Of a stretch of 64,000 bases of DNA, positions 52,251-64,000 are shown piece after piece. Origin of the DNA: Agarophyton chilense (taxonomy: Eukaryota; Rhodophyta; Florideophyceae; Gracilariales; Gracilariaceae); assembly GCA_030374765.1 (NCBI GenBank), contig JARGXX010000026.1, forward strand, positions 248,001-312,000. The letters run 5' to 3'. The position numbers were made by a program, and so were the translations under genes. Numbering within the stretch: the stretch's first letter is position 1; each line of letters starts with the position of its first letter. The notes beneath the pieces are model-generated. The model worked only from the letters and a program-made list of their open reading frames with translations, ran no database searches and was not told the origin of the DNA.

Positions 52251-52769
52251 TTACTCCTGCGCCGCGCCAGTGAGTCCTGTTGGTGTTCGGAGCGCTTCAG
52301 CGAACCTTGAGGTCATACCGAGGGCTGTTAGGTCTCTGTTAGTTGTCAAAAAAATTAATGCTTGTGCTTTCCCAAAGTCGTTCTTGTATCTCAAATGTGC
52401 GTGCCCCAGGACGGCGTCCCATCTTGAGAGCGTCCCAGGTCTTCCGCAGGTGTCTCCGAAGGACTGATTTTGTTCCCTGAGGCGGGAGCTACGACGAACA
52501 GTCGTGCTCCGGCGAACCGTCGTGTCGCGAGGCGGTTTGGGGGGCGTTTTGGGATTATTCGGGCCAATGTTTGGATTATTCGGACCAATGATTGCCCCCT
52601 CCTGAAGGCCGCGCTCCGAGTGGCTGATTCTGCGCCAATAGAGGGCGAAAAAATTAGCCGGAATGGTTTGAGGCTCTTGCCAAGTATCTTCCTCAGGTGT
52701 GTAGCCGAAACAACGGACGCGATAGCGCAGTTCCATTTTCTCCCGAACCGGTGGAGATGATGCGCTCAA
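52251..52769 (-). pseudogene. Chromodomain-like end of gypsy B pol
   Basis: The minus frame contains ELRYRVRCFGYTPEEDTWQE, a typical end of a chromodomain (the YxVRWxGYxxxxDTWEP pattern), followed by a basic, Pro/Arg-rich tail. In chromoviruses this part guides insertion toward marked chromatin. Confidence 0.65.
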
Positions 52770-53129
52770 TCACATATTCCGGTTGGTGTTAATCCTCCGG
52801 AAGCAGAGTGTGGTCAGAGGGGCGAATCCATCGGAGTCGGTTGGGAGCGATGGTTCATAGTAGTTGGCATTGACCATCGAGTCCGTGGGGCTAGTCGAGT
52901 CCTCTGGACTAGCCTTAAGGGATGTGGAGACTTGAGTGTCGACCTGAGGTCGTGATGCTTCGGTTGGGTCAGGGGGCTGGGACGTTCCTGGTCCGGAGGA
53001 ACAGGGAGCTCGTGTCACGCGGTCAATAGACACGGTTTCCTGTAGGCCGTCAATGAGTAATGTGATGGTGTGTTCATTGGCCTTAAGGACTTTTTATGGT
53101 CCCGTAGAGCAGATTAAGAGCTTCCGCGT

Positions 53130-55280
53130 ACTGTCCTCGGGTTCCACCTAGCGAGGCGACTTGATGCATCGGTCATATTGAGTAGCCCGCGGAGTGAGTC
53201 ATGGTCTGTCCTAATGGTAAACCTGGTTCCCTCGAGGTACCGGCGGAGTGTCAATACGGACCATACAATGGCTAGACATTACGTTTCGGTCGTACAGTAG
53301 TTTCGTTCCGCGCTGGTGAGCGTTCAGCTCCAGTACCCAATAGATCGAGAGTCCTTCGGTGACTCCTGTTCCTGTAGCAGTGCACAACCAACTTGGATAT
53401 TAGAGGCATCTGTGTCCAGGACTAAAGACCTATTGGGCTTTGATAATGCCAATATGGGTGGGCTCAGCAATTTGTCCTTTAGGGTCTGAAATGCTTCGTA
53501 GTGGTCGTCTGTAAAGGCTTCGAACTCCGAAGGCGTTCCCTTCTTCAGCATCGCGTTGAGAGTGACCGAGATCTCGGCAAACCCTTGGACGAACCGTCGG
53601 TAGACGTTGCACAAGCCCATGAAGGATCTTAGTTCCGTATGGGTCCTAGGAGGCTTAGCCTGGCGAATCGCATTCGTTGTCCGTGTGCCCACCATTAGCT
53701 TTCCTGGGAGGACGACGTGACCGAGATAGCCCACCGAGGCCTGGAACAAAGCGCATTTGCGGAGCTTCAGTGTTACTCCAGCGTCCTGTAGGATTGTTAG
53801 CACCTTCTTCACGTGGCGAAAGTGTTCCTTTACGGTCTGTGAGAAGATTGTAACTTCATCCAAATAGACCAGGGCGAACTTCCATTTGACTCTGGACAGT
53901 AAAATTTCCATTACCCGTTGGAACGTGGCTGGTGCATTCTTCAAACCAAAGGACATGCGAGTAAATCTGAACAGACCTTCATGGGTGGTAAAAATTGTCA
54001 GCGCTCTCGCGTCTTCGGCCAAAGGGATTTGCCAATATCAGGAGTTAGCGTCCGGTGTGGTAAATACGGCAGCTTCACCTAAGGAATCCAGACAGTCGTC
54101 CATGCGGGGTATCGGGTATGAGACCCTCTGGGTTACTGCGTTCAGCTTTCTGTAGTCGGCACAGAACCTGACGGAGCCATCTTCCTTCGCCACAAGAACA
54201 ATGGCACTTGCCCATTCGGATGGGTTTGGTGGCGACGGCTCTACGACTTGAGCTTTTCGCATCTTGTCCATCTGGTCGGCGAAAATTTCCCTACCTTTAA
54301 GGCCTGTACGGTATGGGTGCTGGAACTGTGGTCAAACATCATCCTGAATGTCAATGAGGTGTGTAGTGGCTCTGATTGTAACCAATCTACCTGACCACAT
54401 GGACTGGTATTTCCTGACGAGATCAAGTACCTGGGGCCTATAGGATTCGAATTCTTCGCCGATGGCAACTGTACCCTCTCAAGAGTCGACGTCCTCGTCG
54501 GGTGTTGGCGTCGCAATATTATCCATTTGGGCCTCCATAATGGCCACGGGCGCGGGTAGAGTGATACCAATCACTGTACCTTTAGGTAACCGCACATGTT
54601 TATCTCGGAAGTTGCTGATTGTGACCAAAAAGGACCTGTTGGGGTGGATGTCCATAACTCCATTGGCCATCAAGGTAAGGTGCTTCAGAACCGTTTTCGG
54701 GTGGTTCGGAATCGTTACGAGACCTGAGGACTGGGAATGGACCGATACAGCGATTTGGGTCATCGGCGGTATCGTTATGGTCTTTGACAGGCGAACCTTA
54801 TTGGACTTCGTGTTTTCGGAGACAAGCGCTCGTTTGCAGCTAGCTTCTGGCCCTGGGGTGGAACCAGTTATGAAGATGGAAGGTGCGCGGTAAAACGCGG
54901 CTTTCCTAAGGCCTGGATAAATGGCCTTAATGTATCGGTCTATAAAGGAGGTCCTTAGAATTGCCTCGGCGCCCAAGTTAGAACATACAAGAAACCACGT
55001 GCAGACGTTGAATTGTCCTGCCTGAAGGTAGAGCGGTACTATCCCTTTAATTTACATTTTTCTACGAAACAAATCGGTAATCCTAGGGGTATTCCTTGTC
55101 TGAACGTAATCTTGCCAACCCAGTAGGACCAGCTTAGGATGAACCAAGTTGGGACCAGAGTCTGTGTACAATACAGCTGTGGTCAGTGGAGAATTGTTGG
55201 AACGAAGTCCTACGGTTACTCGAACTTTATAGTTGTCTTTCCTCAGGATACAGACGGGATCGTTACTGTGTTCCAATTGT
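53130..55280 (-). pseudogene. Gypsy B protease, RT and RNase H region
   Basis: Protease-like sequence (TVGLRSNNSPLTTAV, SGPNLVHPKLVLLGWQDYVQ) near 55230-55100 is followed by a linker (54976-54479). RT follows, with RFCADYRKLNAVTQ near 54150, FRFTRMSFGLKNAPATFQR near 53960 and FALVYLDEVTIFS near 53860, then RNase H (LVLDTDASNIQVGCALLQEQ near 53390, TDHDSLRGLLNMTDASS near 53200). The same pol type is found on the plus strand at 62800-64000. Broken in several places. Confidence 0.8.
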
Positions 55281-55399
55281 GGTTCATCCTGAGTGGTCCA
55301 TCGTGGGTAGTTTGTATTGGGAGGTGAGGAGCTCTTTGGCTCATGACCGACTAATTCGTTGAGGCAGGGGTTTAAAGAGGGGGGATTTGCCTCGCTTCG

Positions 55400-57654
55400 A
55401 CCCTCTAAGAGTTTTCCGATGGGGTTTCCGTTTCTTCCTGAAGATAAGATTCCTCGTCGGAGTCGTCCGTAGGATTTACAATGGCGTGGACCTGTGGGGC
55501 TTTGATCGGAGTCTCCGAAGGCGTGGCATAGTGTGAGCTTCCAGGAGTCCCTGTGGTTCGTTGCTGTGCCCTGTTAAACATTCCTTCGGATCTCCGCACC
55601 CGGTAATTCTTTTCCCTTATGGCTAGGAGGGCTTTTCGTGCGTCCTCAGGCCGATACATGGTACACGCACAAGGTTGGGTCAGTGACAGGCAGGGGAAGC
55701 AGGCTTTTGGGGAGCCAACAAAAACGTCCTTGCGGGGCGGAAAGGGAGAATACTTAGGTGTGGGTGGTTTAATGGTCACTGTAGTTCCCTGGGAGGTGTA
55801 TGATGGGGGCCCGGACGGAGGAGCACTCAAATTGACCGCGAGGACGTCTCCCGAATCAGCTTAATGGAGTGAAGCATCCATATCCGACTCCGTGCAGCAA
55901 ACCAAAGGGGCTTGGTGAGGTTTACGCAATGGAGTTGCGTGTCCTCTGGTTATATCAGCGTTGCGCCTGGAGGTCCTGTACGTTTTGCCATAACCCTCGG
56001 CGTAGGTAACGAGCCTTCGGAAGGAGTAGTGCGGGTTTTCCGTGTGGTAATTGCGCACATGTGTGCGCGGAGAACACGTTTCCACATCGGTAAGCCTTCT
56101 TCCATAGGTCGTCCGCGAAAGCCGATTCAGTCATGTGAGAGCTCTACCTAAAGGATATTACTTTCTGGTTGGCGTCCATTATAACTTCATCCGTAGCGTA
56201 AGCTTCCAAGAGGTAATGAACAACCTGGGGGTATGACCTGATCACGGTATCGAGCATCCACGAGGTCAGTTGTGCCAGATATCTTCGAAACCACTTGGTC
56301 ACGCGCCTGTCCTGTAAGGGATAATTGGAAAACGCACAGAGCGGCGCCCTCGTGGACACCGTTCTGATCGCAAGCCGTACGGAACAAACTGAGATACCTA
56401 AGGAAAGCAATGGGATCGGAACCCGAGAACTTGTCCGTAATGGTTAGTTGCATCTGTTTGGCCTATTTGGGGACTCTGCGGGCCTCCAAACCAGAATATT
56501 TCGCGGCCCTGTCGACCACCCGGTAATTCCGGTAGTCTAGAACCTTAAAGAAAAGTTCGTTTGTGGTTTTCAGTGGTCCGAGGGCTCGAACAGCAGCCTC
56601 ATGCACTTCCGAGTTGGTCGTTTCGGTCGAGGCCAATTCAGAATAAATCGTGTCCGAATGGTCTCTTCTCTTGCTTCTTCTGTTCTTCTATCTCCTACGG
56701 TTGCTTTTTTTCTTTTCAGCGGAGTAGGGACCTAAAGGATCGATCTCTCTATCTGATCCGATGAAGCCCTGAGGTCGCTGTACCTCATATAATCCGTTGA
56801 GTGGGGCCAGCGGTCTCACTTCTATACGGGGAGCTTCTCTTTTTTCCTAGCTTGTCCCTCCCTTGGATTCTCCTGATGGGCAACATGTCTCTCATCTAGG
56901 CGCGGAGCTTCTCTTCTGCTCCTAGATTGGCCCACCATGGGGTTTTCCTGATGGTGTTCCCGGCGAGAGGCGGATAATTCCGCCGCTCCTGGGGATTCCG
57001 TAGGGGGTTACCATATACAGACCAAATGGTTAATTTGTGGTGGGGTCATCCTAGGGACCGAATTGCCTGCTTGGCGGTTGACGGCTCCTTGAACGGCCTG
57101 TAGGAGGGAGTCTATGAATAAGTCAGACTCAAATACCTTAGGGACGATTCGCGCGATGAGGTAATCCGTATGGTCAGCGATCGCAGTAGCGAGTCGCACG
57201 TCCATAATGGAATCCACGGGGGTTGAGCAGAGCTCACGGAGAAGGGGCCAGAGAAGATCGGCAAGACCTGCGGGCAGGTTTTCTCGAATTCCTTCGGTCT
57301 GGGGGTTTCTCATTGAGGTTTCCGTGGCCTAGAAATGGTCCTGGTCAGGCATTCTCGTAAACGCGCTCCCTCCGTGGGTTCTCGGCGAATCCTTTCAGGG
57401 TTATCCATTGGGGTCAGTACTTCTTGCGGCTGGCTCCTCATGCTCCTGCGGTCACTAGCGGTATCAACCTCAGGGTCAGGCGATATCGCTGGCGTTGTAG
57501 TCGCACTTCGTCCTGCCGTAGGAGTCCTATGGTTGGGTCGGTTGGGTGTGTTTCCTGCATCCATGATGGTGGTTGCTTCTGTACTTCTGGTCTGTTGGGG
57601 AATAAAACCAAAGGTTAGAATCCAAATAGTTCTTCGTTGCAGTTGTCTGTTCAA
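55400..57654 (-). pseudogene. Gypsy B gag region
   Basis: A minus-strand region with a Thr/Pro/Arg-rich start (57654-57310), a capsid-like piece similar to that of gypsy A (FSGSDPIAFLRYLSLFRTAC, near 56430-56370) and a cysteine-bearing part (CFPCLSLTQPCAC near 55710). It is broken in several places. Confidence 0.65.
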
Positions 57655-57668
57655 TTATTACTTGAGGT

Positions 57669-57686
57669 TTCTAAGTCGGGAGACCA
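57669..57686 (-). other. Primer binding site, gypsy B
   Basis: On the minus strand TGGTCTCCCGACTTAGAA, three bases from the 5' LTR, identical over 18 nt to that of gypsy A. Confidence 0.8.
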
Positions 57687-57689
57687 AAA

Positions 57690-58136
57690 TGTAACGCAAT
57701 GACGGGTTAAGTCAGCTCACGGGTCTCGTCCGGTGGTAGCGTGGTAGAGCGGGTCCTAAGGTTCGAATCCTTGACGGCGGCACTCCTAGAGTACTTGGTG
57801 CAATGGGCTGGCGTTTACTGCGTAGTCCTACAGGTTGGAGCTACGGAAACCATGGCTTGAAGATCAAAGGGTGGAACTAATATACAAAAGAGGGTAATTA
57901 AATATCCTAACGGTGCCTACCATACTCTAAGGGAGAAGCGTCACTCGAGCCAAATAAATAGTGCTGGCGAGGCGCTGAGATCTCCCTGGCACTGTAGTGT
58001 TAATCAATTACACTAATTAAATTAAATTAATAATCTACATGAGTCCACGTGAGGTCGACCCGTACACATGTCACCTGCAAGATCCTTCGGGGCCCAGCGG
58101 CTTACAGGGCTCAACCGCTATCACCGCTCCTTCACA
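57690..58136 (-). repeat. 5' LTR of gypsy B
   Basis: 447 bp, the same ends as 50689-51135, followed by ACAAA. The tRNA-like stretch is best preserved here: around TTCGAAT the T-arm stem TAAGG/CCTTG can pair. Confidence 0.92.
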
Positions 58137-58206
58137 ACAAACTTCAAACGTTGCTTCTTAACACGAGCGCTACTCAAGTCTTCTTGTATAAACTGCGTTA
58201 TTCGCA

Positions 58207-59921
58207 ATGAGCCATCACTGTTATGTGGTGAATCCACAAATGTCGTATGACAACCTGGATAACCCAGCACATCATTACACAACTGCCTCTTTGAGAAGTC
58301 CCGACCCGAGATCACGAACAATGACGCTTCCGACTTCCTTCTCTGGTCCTAGGCCAGCCTATCTTTCTTCCACATCAGCTGTTCTGCAACAACTATTGTT
58401 TCCGATTCTGAATTTTCCGCACAATACCGACTTCGTCGGGCAGAACCCGATGCAGCACACTACGATCTTTGTTCATGCCCCCTTGTTTTACCCTACGGCC
58501 GTTCGCGACGAACATCTCATTGGTCAATACGTAGTGGATGGTCGACTTCCTGATGGTATTCCGTGGTATGCACTATTCACGAGCGACTGGCTCAGCCACT
58601 GTGCGAATCCAAACAAATCGGTAAGAAGCTTTGGCTGCGAAGGCATGGCGGAAGCCCGCGAAATATTCACTCGATTTGTGTACCAGAGAATACGACGGGT
58701 GATTGGGACCGTTCCCTTAAATGAAGATTTGAAGTTCGATACCTGGGTCGCCAGAACGAACGGAGAAACCTTCTCGTACGTCTGGAACCTTGCGGACTTG
58801 GATGTCCAACCGTGGCGCGGGGTACGTGGAGTATCCAACAGGGCTCTCTGTTTCGATAGTTATCAAATACAAACGGAGTTCCGCTACCTCGCAAGCGCGA
58901 CAATCTCTATCGAGATTTTCCTCGATGGGAGAGATGTACTCGATCACGACTAGGATAGTTGGTCCCGTACCAAATACTGGAGAATAACCGAATCCGGTAG
59001 AACTCGCGCATCGTGCGCTACGTTCGCATCCTACTTTATTGGCTTGAAATCGAGATTCCTTGTATTTGCCCTGTGGAGCTCCCTCCAGTGATTACTTACG
59101 AGAGTTCCCACCTTGAAAATGATCCGTTCTCTGGTTATTAGGTAGTCGTCTACAATGAATTCCTCGCGAAGATGGCCGTATTCGTCCTTTGAGATGTGTA
59201 TGACACCTATCGTCTGGGTTAAATAAGCCCAAAAGCTCTACATTTTGCGAGACAGCTCAATATTTTCTTAGTATTGGGATCACGGGCAAATCACGAAAAG
59301 GTTCAGCAACCCGACGAGTGTCATGGCCCATATTAACTGGACACTGGTTCCCATCGAATATAATGGAAGAGGTAGACACCGTTGTAATCATTCCCCTGGA
59401 AGAACAGCACCTGGAAGCGGTTTCGTATGGTATGGTCCATGGACCAAACAACACATCGATGGCGATTACGCCAAGACCCTATGGGAAAACCTGAGAGCAA
59501 TGCCTGCTACACAGGAAACTGGCTATCAATTTGAGCTTGTTGCTCCTAGTTCTAATGCACTTGAAGACGAGCTCCAATAAGACGGTTAAGATGAAGAGCC
59601 TGAAAAGGCGGGTCTCAAAATCACCGTTCCAACAGAAAATGACAGCATTGCGTTGATGACTCTTGCTAAAACGCAGACTGATGGCCGCGAGTCAACAGCG
59701 ACAGATGAGATGCAGATTCCTGCGTACGAACTCGAACAGCCGGTGGTGTCTTAGCACAGTGCGAAACTCGTAAATCTGAGGCGGTTCCTTGAAGAAGCAC
59801 GGATTCCTTCCGATGCCATTCAAAGAGATCAACAGCAGATGCTGAGTCTCTTGCGCTTCTCTATTGGAAACCACCCTAGGGCTCGAAGCCCGAGAGGTCA
59901 CACCTCATTTGTATTGTAATA
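58207..59921 (+). pseudogene. Antisense ORF homologue in gypsy element 3
   Basis: The plus frame from the ATG at 58207 carries blocks matching the 591-aa antisense ORF of gypsy A: FYPTAVRDEHLIGQY against FHPLAVRDEDLIQSY, DVQPWRGVRGVSNRALCFDS against TLAWRGIPIARQEALCWGR, and CPVELPPVITYESS against CSIELPPVFTYVGS. The end matches too (RFLEEARIPSDAIQRD against RFLREVGLRPSEISGD). Similarity covers most of the length, though the DNA is unalike. The region is broken in several places. Its position, opposite strand to pol and next to the polypurine tract, is the same as in gypsy A. Confidence 0.72.
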
Positions 59922-60239
59922 TATCGTCTGGAGGTATAGCTATGAGATGAACTCCTCCACTTCTCCTTCCAGATACTTTGTCCTCTTCTTTTTCTTCTAT
60001 TCCGTGGTGTTCCGTCTCTTTCTTCATCTTCGTGATACTTCATGTTAGTTTTTGTCCCCTCAGGAATTAAATTAGATCAGGCATTCCTGAGGCCATTCTT
60101 ACTTCTTGTCCTATTCGGGATCACGTTAGATTAGGACTTCCTGAGACCATCTAAGCGACGAGAGCTTCATCAATATTATTGGGGATATCCACCTTAGCTA
60201 GTATACAGTACAACAACACTTGAGATCGTGGTAAGTGAT
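59922..60239. other. Non-coding spacer of element 3
   Basis: Pyrimidine-rich sequence with a doubled motif: CCTCAGGAATTAAATTAGATCAGG (about 60058-60081) is echoed by CGGGATCACGTTAGATTAGG (about 60116-60135), each followed by ATTCCTGAGGCCAT or ACTTCCTGAGACCAT. No gene. Confidence 0.45.
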
Positions 60240-60685
60240 TGTGAAGGAGCAACGATTACAGTTGAGTCCTGTAAGCCGCAACGGCCTAAGGTATCTTACA
60301 GACGCCACGTGGACTGGAAGACCTCAACTGGACATATTTCGATATTTATTTTCTTTTATTTAGAGTGATAGAATAGCTTTACAATGCAAGGGAGATCACA
60401 GTGCCTTGCCATTGATATTTACTTGGCTCGAGTGACCTTTTTCTCTTATAATCAGGTAGGCAGCGTTAAGCTACTAAATTAACCCCTTTGGTACATTAGT
60501 TCCACCAATTGCTCTTCAAGCCATCGCTTCCGTAGCTCCGACCTGTAGGACTACGCAGTAAACGCCCTCCCATTGCACAAAGTACTCTGGGAGTGCTGCC
60601 GTCAAGGATACGGACCTTAGGACCCGCTCTACCACGCTACCTCAGGTTGAGAGCAGTACGCGGAGCCACCAGTCATTGCCTTACA
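60240..60685 (+). repeat. Solo LTR, gypsy family B
   Basis: 446 bp, TGTGAAGGAGC to CCTTACA, with a perfect target duplication GTGAT (60235-60239, 60686-60690). Orientation is opposite to the complete family B element. It has no internal region. Confidence 0.92.
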
Positions 60686-60690
60686 GTGAT

Positions 60691-61305
60691 CTATAGGCTT
60701 CCATTTATCCTCTCCGAGTGAATACCCATACGATCGCACCCTAAACAGTAAACGTTTATCCCTAGTATGCCAGTCACGGCTTTCTACTCGTTCGATATTG
60801 TACTCCCCTCCTCTTTTGAACAGCTTCGAGACCGTGATAGCGCTCCTTTGATCAGATCCTGCCGTACGTACTTCGTGTACAGTTGAATGATCATGCTAAA
60901 TGTTCGATTGCTTCCTTGAAGCGTCTGGTATCGCGTTACCACTTTCATCCGGTTTGAACACTACTCGGTGTACCAAAGTCAGTCTTTGGGTTCCCGTGAC
61001 CTTATCGGTTCGGCGGGAGCCTCCAACTCATCACTCAGGTTATCCGATTCTTTTGAAGATGACACGATGTCTCTTCTCGCTGTACGCCTTTCTTCTGCCT
61101 TTCAGGGAGTTTTTAATTCTATGTTAACAGTAGCGGTGGGCGTGGGGCATATCCTTTGTTGCGCGGCGTCCTACGATGAGGGTTGAGTCAATGCAAACTT
61201 GTAATTAAACTGTGGCCTTTCCACTTCAACTCCAATTCCCTAGAGATCGAGATCACTCTTCTCCTTGTGTCATTCATTCGGTTTTACAGTGACATCAGCG
61301 TCTTT
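60691..61305. other. Unassigned stretch of element 3
   Basis: About 600 bp between the solo LTR and the integrase-bearing part. Short plus frames (60900-61127, 60968-61186) lack recognisable motifs. A chromodomain-like part of element 3 would be expected here but I could not read one. Confidence 0.35.
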
Positions 61306-62782
61306 TCAGACGAGTAGTGGAACATTCCTACTGTTTTCAGCTTTGTCTTTGTCCTTGTGGTGCGCTACGGTTGGTGGCGGAACAGTTACGATCTCATGTT
61401 CTCCTGTTGATGGTCCTACGACGTGAGGTGCGCGACCATCTTCCAATGAAGTTTTCTTCTCACTCTTCAATCCGACCTTATCGGTATTCTTCACGTGAAC
61501 TTCATCTCGTGTGGGTATTGCATCTCGCTGCGTGCTCACAGCACGTGTCGTCAAGTCTGCTCCCATCTCAGCTCCAAGGTCCAAAACCATCATCCATTCA
61601 TGCGCCGTGTGGCAGCGCCCCGCTTATGAACGTCATGCGCCGGCTCCCCGGATCGTGCCATCCACGTGGCAGTTTTGAATTAGTTTTGTTCTTGGGCGCC
61701 AAGTGCGCAGGCACCTGTTCTGTAGGGCTCTGCAGTGGTATTTGCACCTCAGTAGGCACACGAGTCATAATTTTCTAGTGCACATCAGCTTCAGGGCTCG
61801 GCACGACGCCACCTACACCTGAACTTGGTGCACTTACCACTCTATCCCGTGAAATGCGCTCAATCTCCTTATCGCTTGGTATAACAACCGTATGCTGGAC
61901 GATTTCGACAACTGTATGCGGTCCGGTCGCGATTGGTGCTAATTTATGACGGTATTTCCGTTCATTTCCTTTTCCAGTTTTCCAGTTATCTTTCTTTTCT
62001 ATGCTCACGAAGACGTGCCCTCCAATTCGGATATCCGGGAGTGCCCGCCGTTCTGACGCGTCTTAATTATGCTTTTAGCGTGCTTGGGCCTTTTCCATCT
62101 GGGTTGCGGCTTGTGTCGAGTGTTTGCGCAGCTCGTCACTTTAGCTTTGGTCAACCTCATTTTCGGTTCTGTCCAAGCAAATCCCGATCGGCAAAGCCGG
62201 AGGGCGGCGTGATAGTACCAGATCGAATGGCATTAACGTCCAAGTATAATGAAACTGCTTTTTGTATGCGTAACAGAGCGTGTCCGCAAAAAACCCCTAT
62301 TCCTTGGGGTGTTCAGCTATGTAGTTCTGTAGTGCGGCGAGTAGCGTACGGTTTTTCCGATTCATCTGCTCGTTGCATTGCGGATGATACGTCGTGGTGA
62401 ATACGTTCTTAATTCCCAGTGTCCTCCATATATCTTGAAAGAAGCATGTAACGAATTGCTTACCATTATTTCAAAGCAGAATAGCGGGCGGTCCGTAGTA
62501 AGAAACACAGTGGTGGATATACGCTCGTGCTATAATGGCAACGGTAATCCGTTTCAGAGTAGCAGTTTCCACCAGCATAGAGATGCGATCAGTAATTACC
62601 TGGAGGTATCTGTTTCCTCGCTTCGAACGAATCAATTCTCCGAGTATATCGATACTGACATACTGTAAAGACACTTCTGTCGATAATGAATTCAGTGGCT
62701 TCTTATTCTTCTGCCACAACCTAATACGATTTCGAGCGCATGTTGCGCACAATTTTGATGTCGCATGAATATCCATTTTCAA
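61306..62782 (-). pseudogene. Integrase and tail of gypsy element 3
   Basis: On the minus strand: integrase start with CATCARNRIRLWQ, the core beginning VSIDILGELIRSKRGNRYL with ITDRISMLVETATL and HHCVSYYGPPAILL (62782-62471). Further on is a GPY/F-like stretch (GPHTVVEIVQHTVVI near 61920), then a charged tail (61593-61306). It is the only gypsy integrase I recognise in the window. Broken. Confidence 0.65.
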
Positions 62783-62799
62783 AGTAGGACAAAAAAATC

Positions 62800-64000
62800 C
62801 CCCCTAGTGGTTAAATACTGCTTTTTTCTTGCTGTAACCGTGGGACTTCGTTCCAACAACTCTCGAGTGACCACAGCCGTATTGGATACAGGCGCTGGTC
62901 CCAACTTGGTCCATTCTATTCTACTCCCACTGGGTTGGCAAGATTTCGTTCAGGAAAGGAAGACCCCCAGGGTTACCGATGCATCACGTAGACCAATGGA
63001 CACTACAGGGATAGTACCACTTTACCTACAGTTAGGACAATTCTAAGTCCGAACTTGGTTTCTTGTATGTCCTAACTTGGGCACTGAGGCAATCCTAGGG
63101 ACCTCCTTTATCGATCGATACACCAAGGCCATTTGTGCGAGCCTTAGGAAAGTCGCGTTCTACCGCGCACCTTCCATCTCTATAACTGGTTACGCCCCAG
63201 GGCCAGAAGCTAACTGCAAACGAGCTTTTGTCTTCGAAAAAACGCAGTCCAATAAGGTTTGCTTGTCAAAGGCCATAACGATACCCCCAATGACCCAGAT
63301 CGCTGTATCGGTCTATTCCCAATCCTCAAGTATCGTAACGATTCAAAACCACCCGAAAACGGTTCTGAAGCACCTTACTTTGATGGCCAATGGAGTAATG
63401 GACATCCACCCCTGCAGGTCCTTCTTGGTCACAATCAGCAACTTAAGAGATAAACACGTGGGGTTACCAAAAGGTACAGTGATTGGTATCACTGTACCCG
63501 CGCCCATGGCCATTATGGAGGCCCAAATGGATAATATTGCGACGCCAACACCCGACGAGGACGTCGACTCTTGAGAGGGTACAGTTGCCATCGGCGAAGA
63601 ATTCGAATCCTATAGGCCCCAGGTACTTGATCTCGTCAGGAAATACCAGTCCATGTGGTCAGGTAGATTGGTTACAATCAGAGCCACTACACACCGCATT
63701 GACATTCAGGATGATGCTTGACCACAGTTCCAGCACCCATACCGTACAGACCTTAAAGGTAGGGAAATTGTCGCCGACCAGATGGACAAGATGGGCAAAG
63801 CTCAAGTCATAGAGCCGGTGCCTCCCAGCCAATCCGAATGGGCAAGTCTCCTTGTCCTCGTGGCGAAGAAAGATGGCTCCGTCAGGTTCTGTGTCGACTA
63901 CAGGAAGCTGAAAGCAGTAACCAAGAGGGACTCATACCCGATACCCTGCATGGATGACTGTCTGGAATCCTTAGGCGGAGCTGTCTTATTTACCACTATG
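62800..64000 (+). pseudogene. Family B gypsy pol fossil, running off the window
   Basis: A plus-strand sequence homologous to 55280-54040 of the family B element: protease region (VTVGLRSNNSRVTTAVLDTG, near 62830), linker (63077-63574, closely matching 54976-54479) and RT start (VRFCVDYRKLKAVT near 63880, IPCMDDCLESLG near 63940). No LTR is found on its left side, where it meets element 3. It has several breaks and continues beyond 64000. Confidence 0.75.

Larger units (their letters stand above)
50689..58136 (-). mobile_element. Ty3/gypsy family B element, broken
   Basis: A 7.45-kb element on the minus strand with 447-bp LTRs (50689-51135 as 3' LTR, 57690-58136 as 5' LTR) and a perfect target duplication ACAAA (50684-50688, 58137-58141). 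The LTRs are only about 88-89% alike by eye, so the insertion is much older than gypsy A. Parts read on the minus strand: primer binding site, gag (about 57650-55400), protease, RT and RNase H (about 55280-53130), a chromodomain-like segment (near 52740-52640), and a plus-strand open region near the 3' LTR (51165-52135). Many breaks. I did not recognise an integrase core. It lies inside element 3. Confidence 0.88.
58142..62790 (-). mobile_element. Gypsy element 3 (family D) fossil, 3' part
   Basis: A minus-strand gypsy fossil into which family B element 50689-58136 inserted. Moving away from its candidate 3' LTR (44786 or 50595) it holds the antisense ORF homologue (58207-59921), a non-coding stretch with a solo LTR (60240-60685), a Pro/Ser-rich region (about 61300-61600), a GPY/F-like module (about 61775-62008) and an integrase piece (about 62471-62782). 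It abuts a plus-strand family B pol near 62800. Many breaks; an old copy. Confidence 0.6.

Overview
This 64 kb window is eukaryotic and made almost wholly of transposable elements in several nested layers, with only two recognisable host gene remnants. The elements are a Helitron pair, two kinds of Ty1/copia element and at least three Ty3/gypsy families, one of them with a chromodomain-like end. Full copies, solo LTRs and fossils lie side by side. I see no bacterial operons, rRNA genes, intact tRNA genes or CRISPR. A multicellular red alga is my best guess, from the mixed base composition, the element mix and a copia element that resembles the GalEa/PyRE group. That guess is weak; an oomycete or fungus cannot be excluded.

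Layout. 1-3925: copia fossil split by LTR insertions, two of them clean solo LTRs (1157-1602, 1850-2738). 3926-5634: no gene seen. 5635-12621: an autonomous Helitron on the minus strand (N-terminal, Rep and helicase frames). A 720-bp non-autonomous relative (12622-13341) sits directly on its 5' end. 13880-15293: an APH-type kinase pseudogene. 15294-16880: little, apart from a 30-bp minisatellite. 16887-17470: a sirtuin remnant on the minus strand beside a GC-rich tract. 18076-30545: a GalEa-like copia fossil (F). Its 5' LTR is split by a copia element with one long open frame (G, 18211-23683), and its gag region is split by a solo LTR (24921-25504).

30546-31936: non-coding repeat. 31937-42046: Ty3/gypsy family A with 863-bp LTRs, gag, pol and a 591-aa ORF on the opposite strand. 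39258-45066 is repeated almost perfectly at 45067-50875. 50689-58136: a minus-strand family B gypsy element with 447-bp LTRs and a perfect 5-bp target duplication. It is inserted in an older gypsy fossil (element 3) that carries a diverged homologue of the antisense ORF at 58207-59921 and integrase remains at 61775-62782. 60240-60685 is a family B solo LTR, and 62800-64000 is a plus-strand family B pol fossil running off the window.

The most interesting signal is the antisense ORF. It is encoded on the strand opposite to gag-pol, directly next to the polypurine tract, and is kept in two clearly diverged gypsy families. I do not recognise its protein family. Other notable points are the exact head-to-tail Helitron junction, an identical 18-nt primer binding site shared by gypsy families A and B, a tRNA-like motif in family B LTRs, and the very young 5.8-kb tandem duplication.
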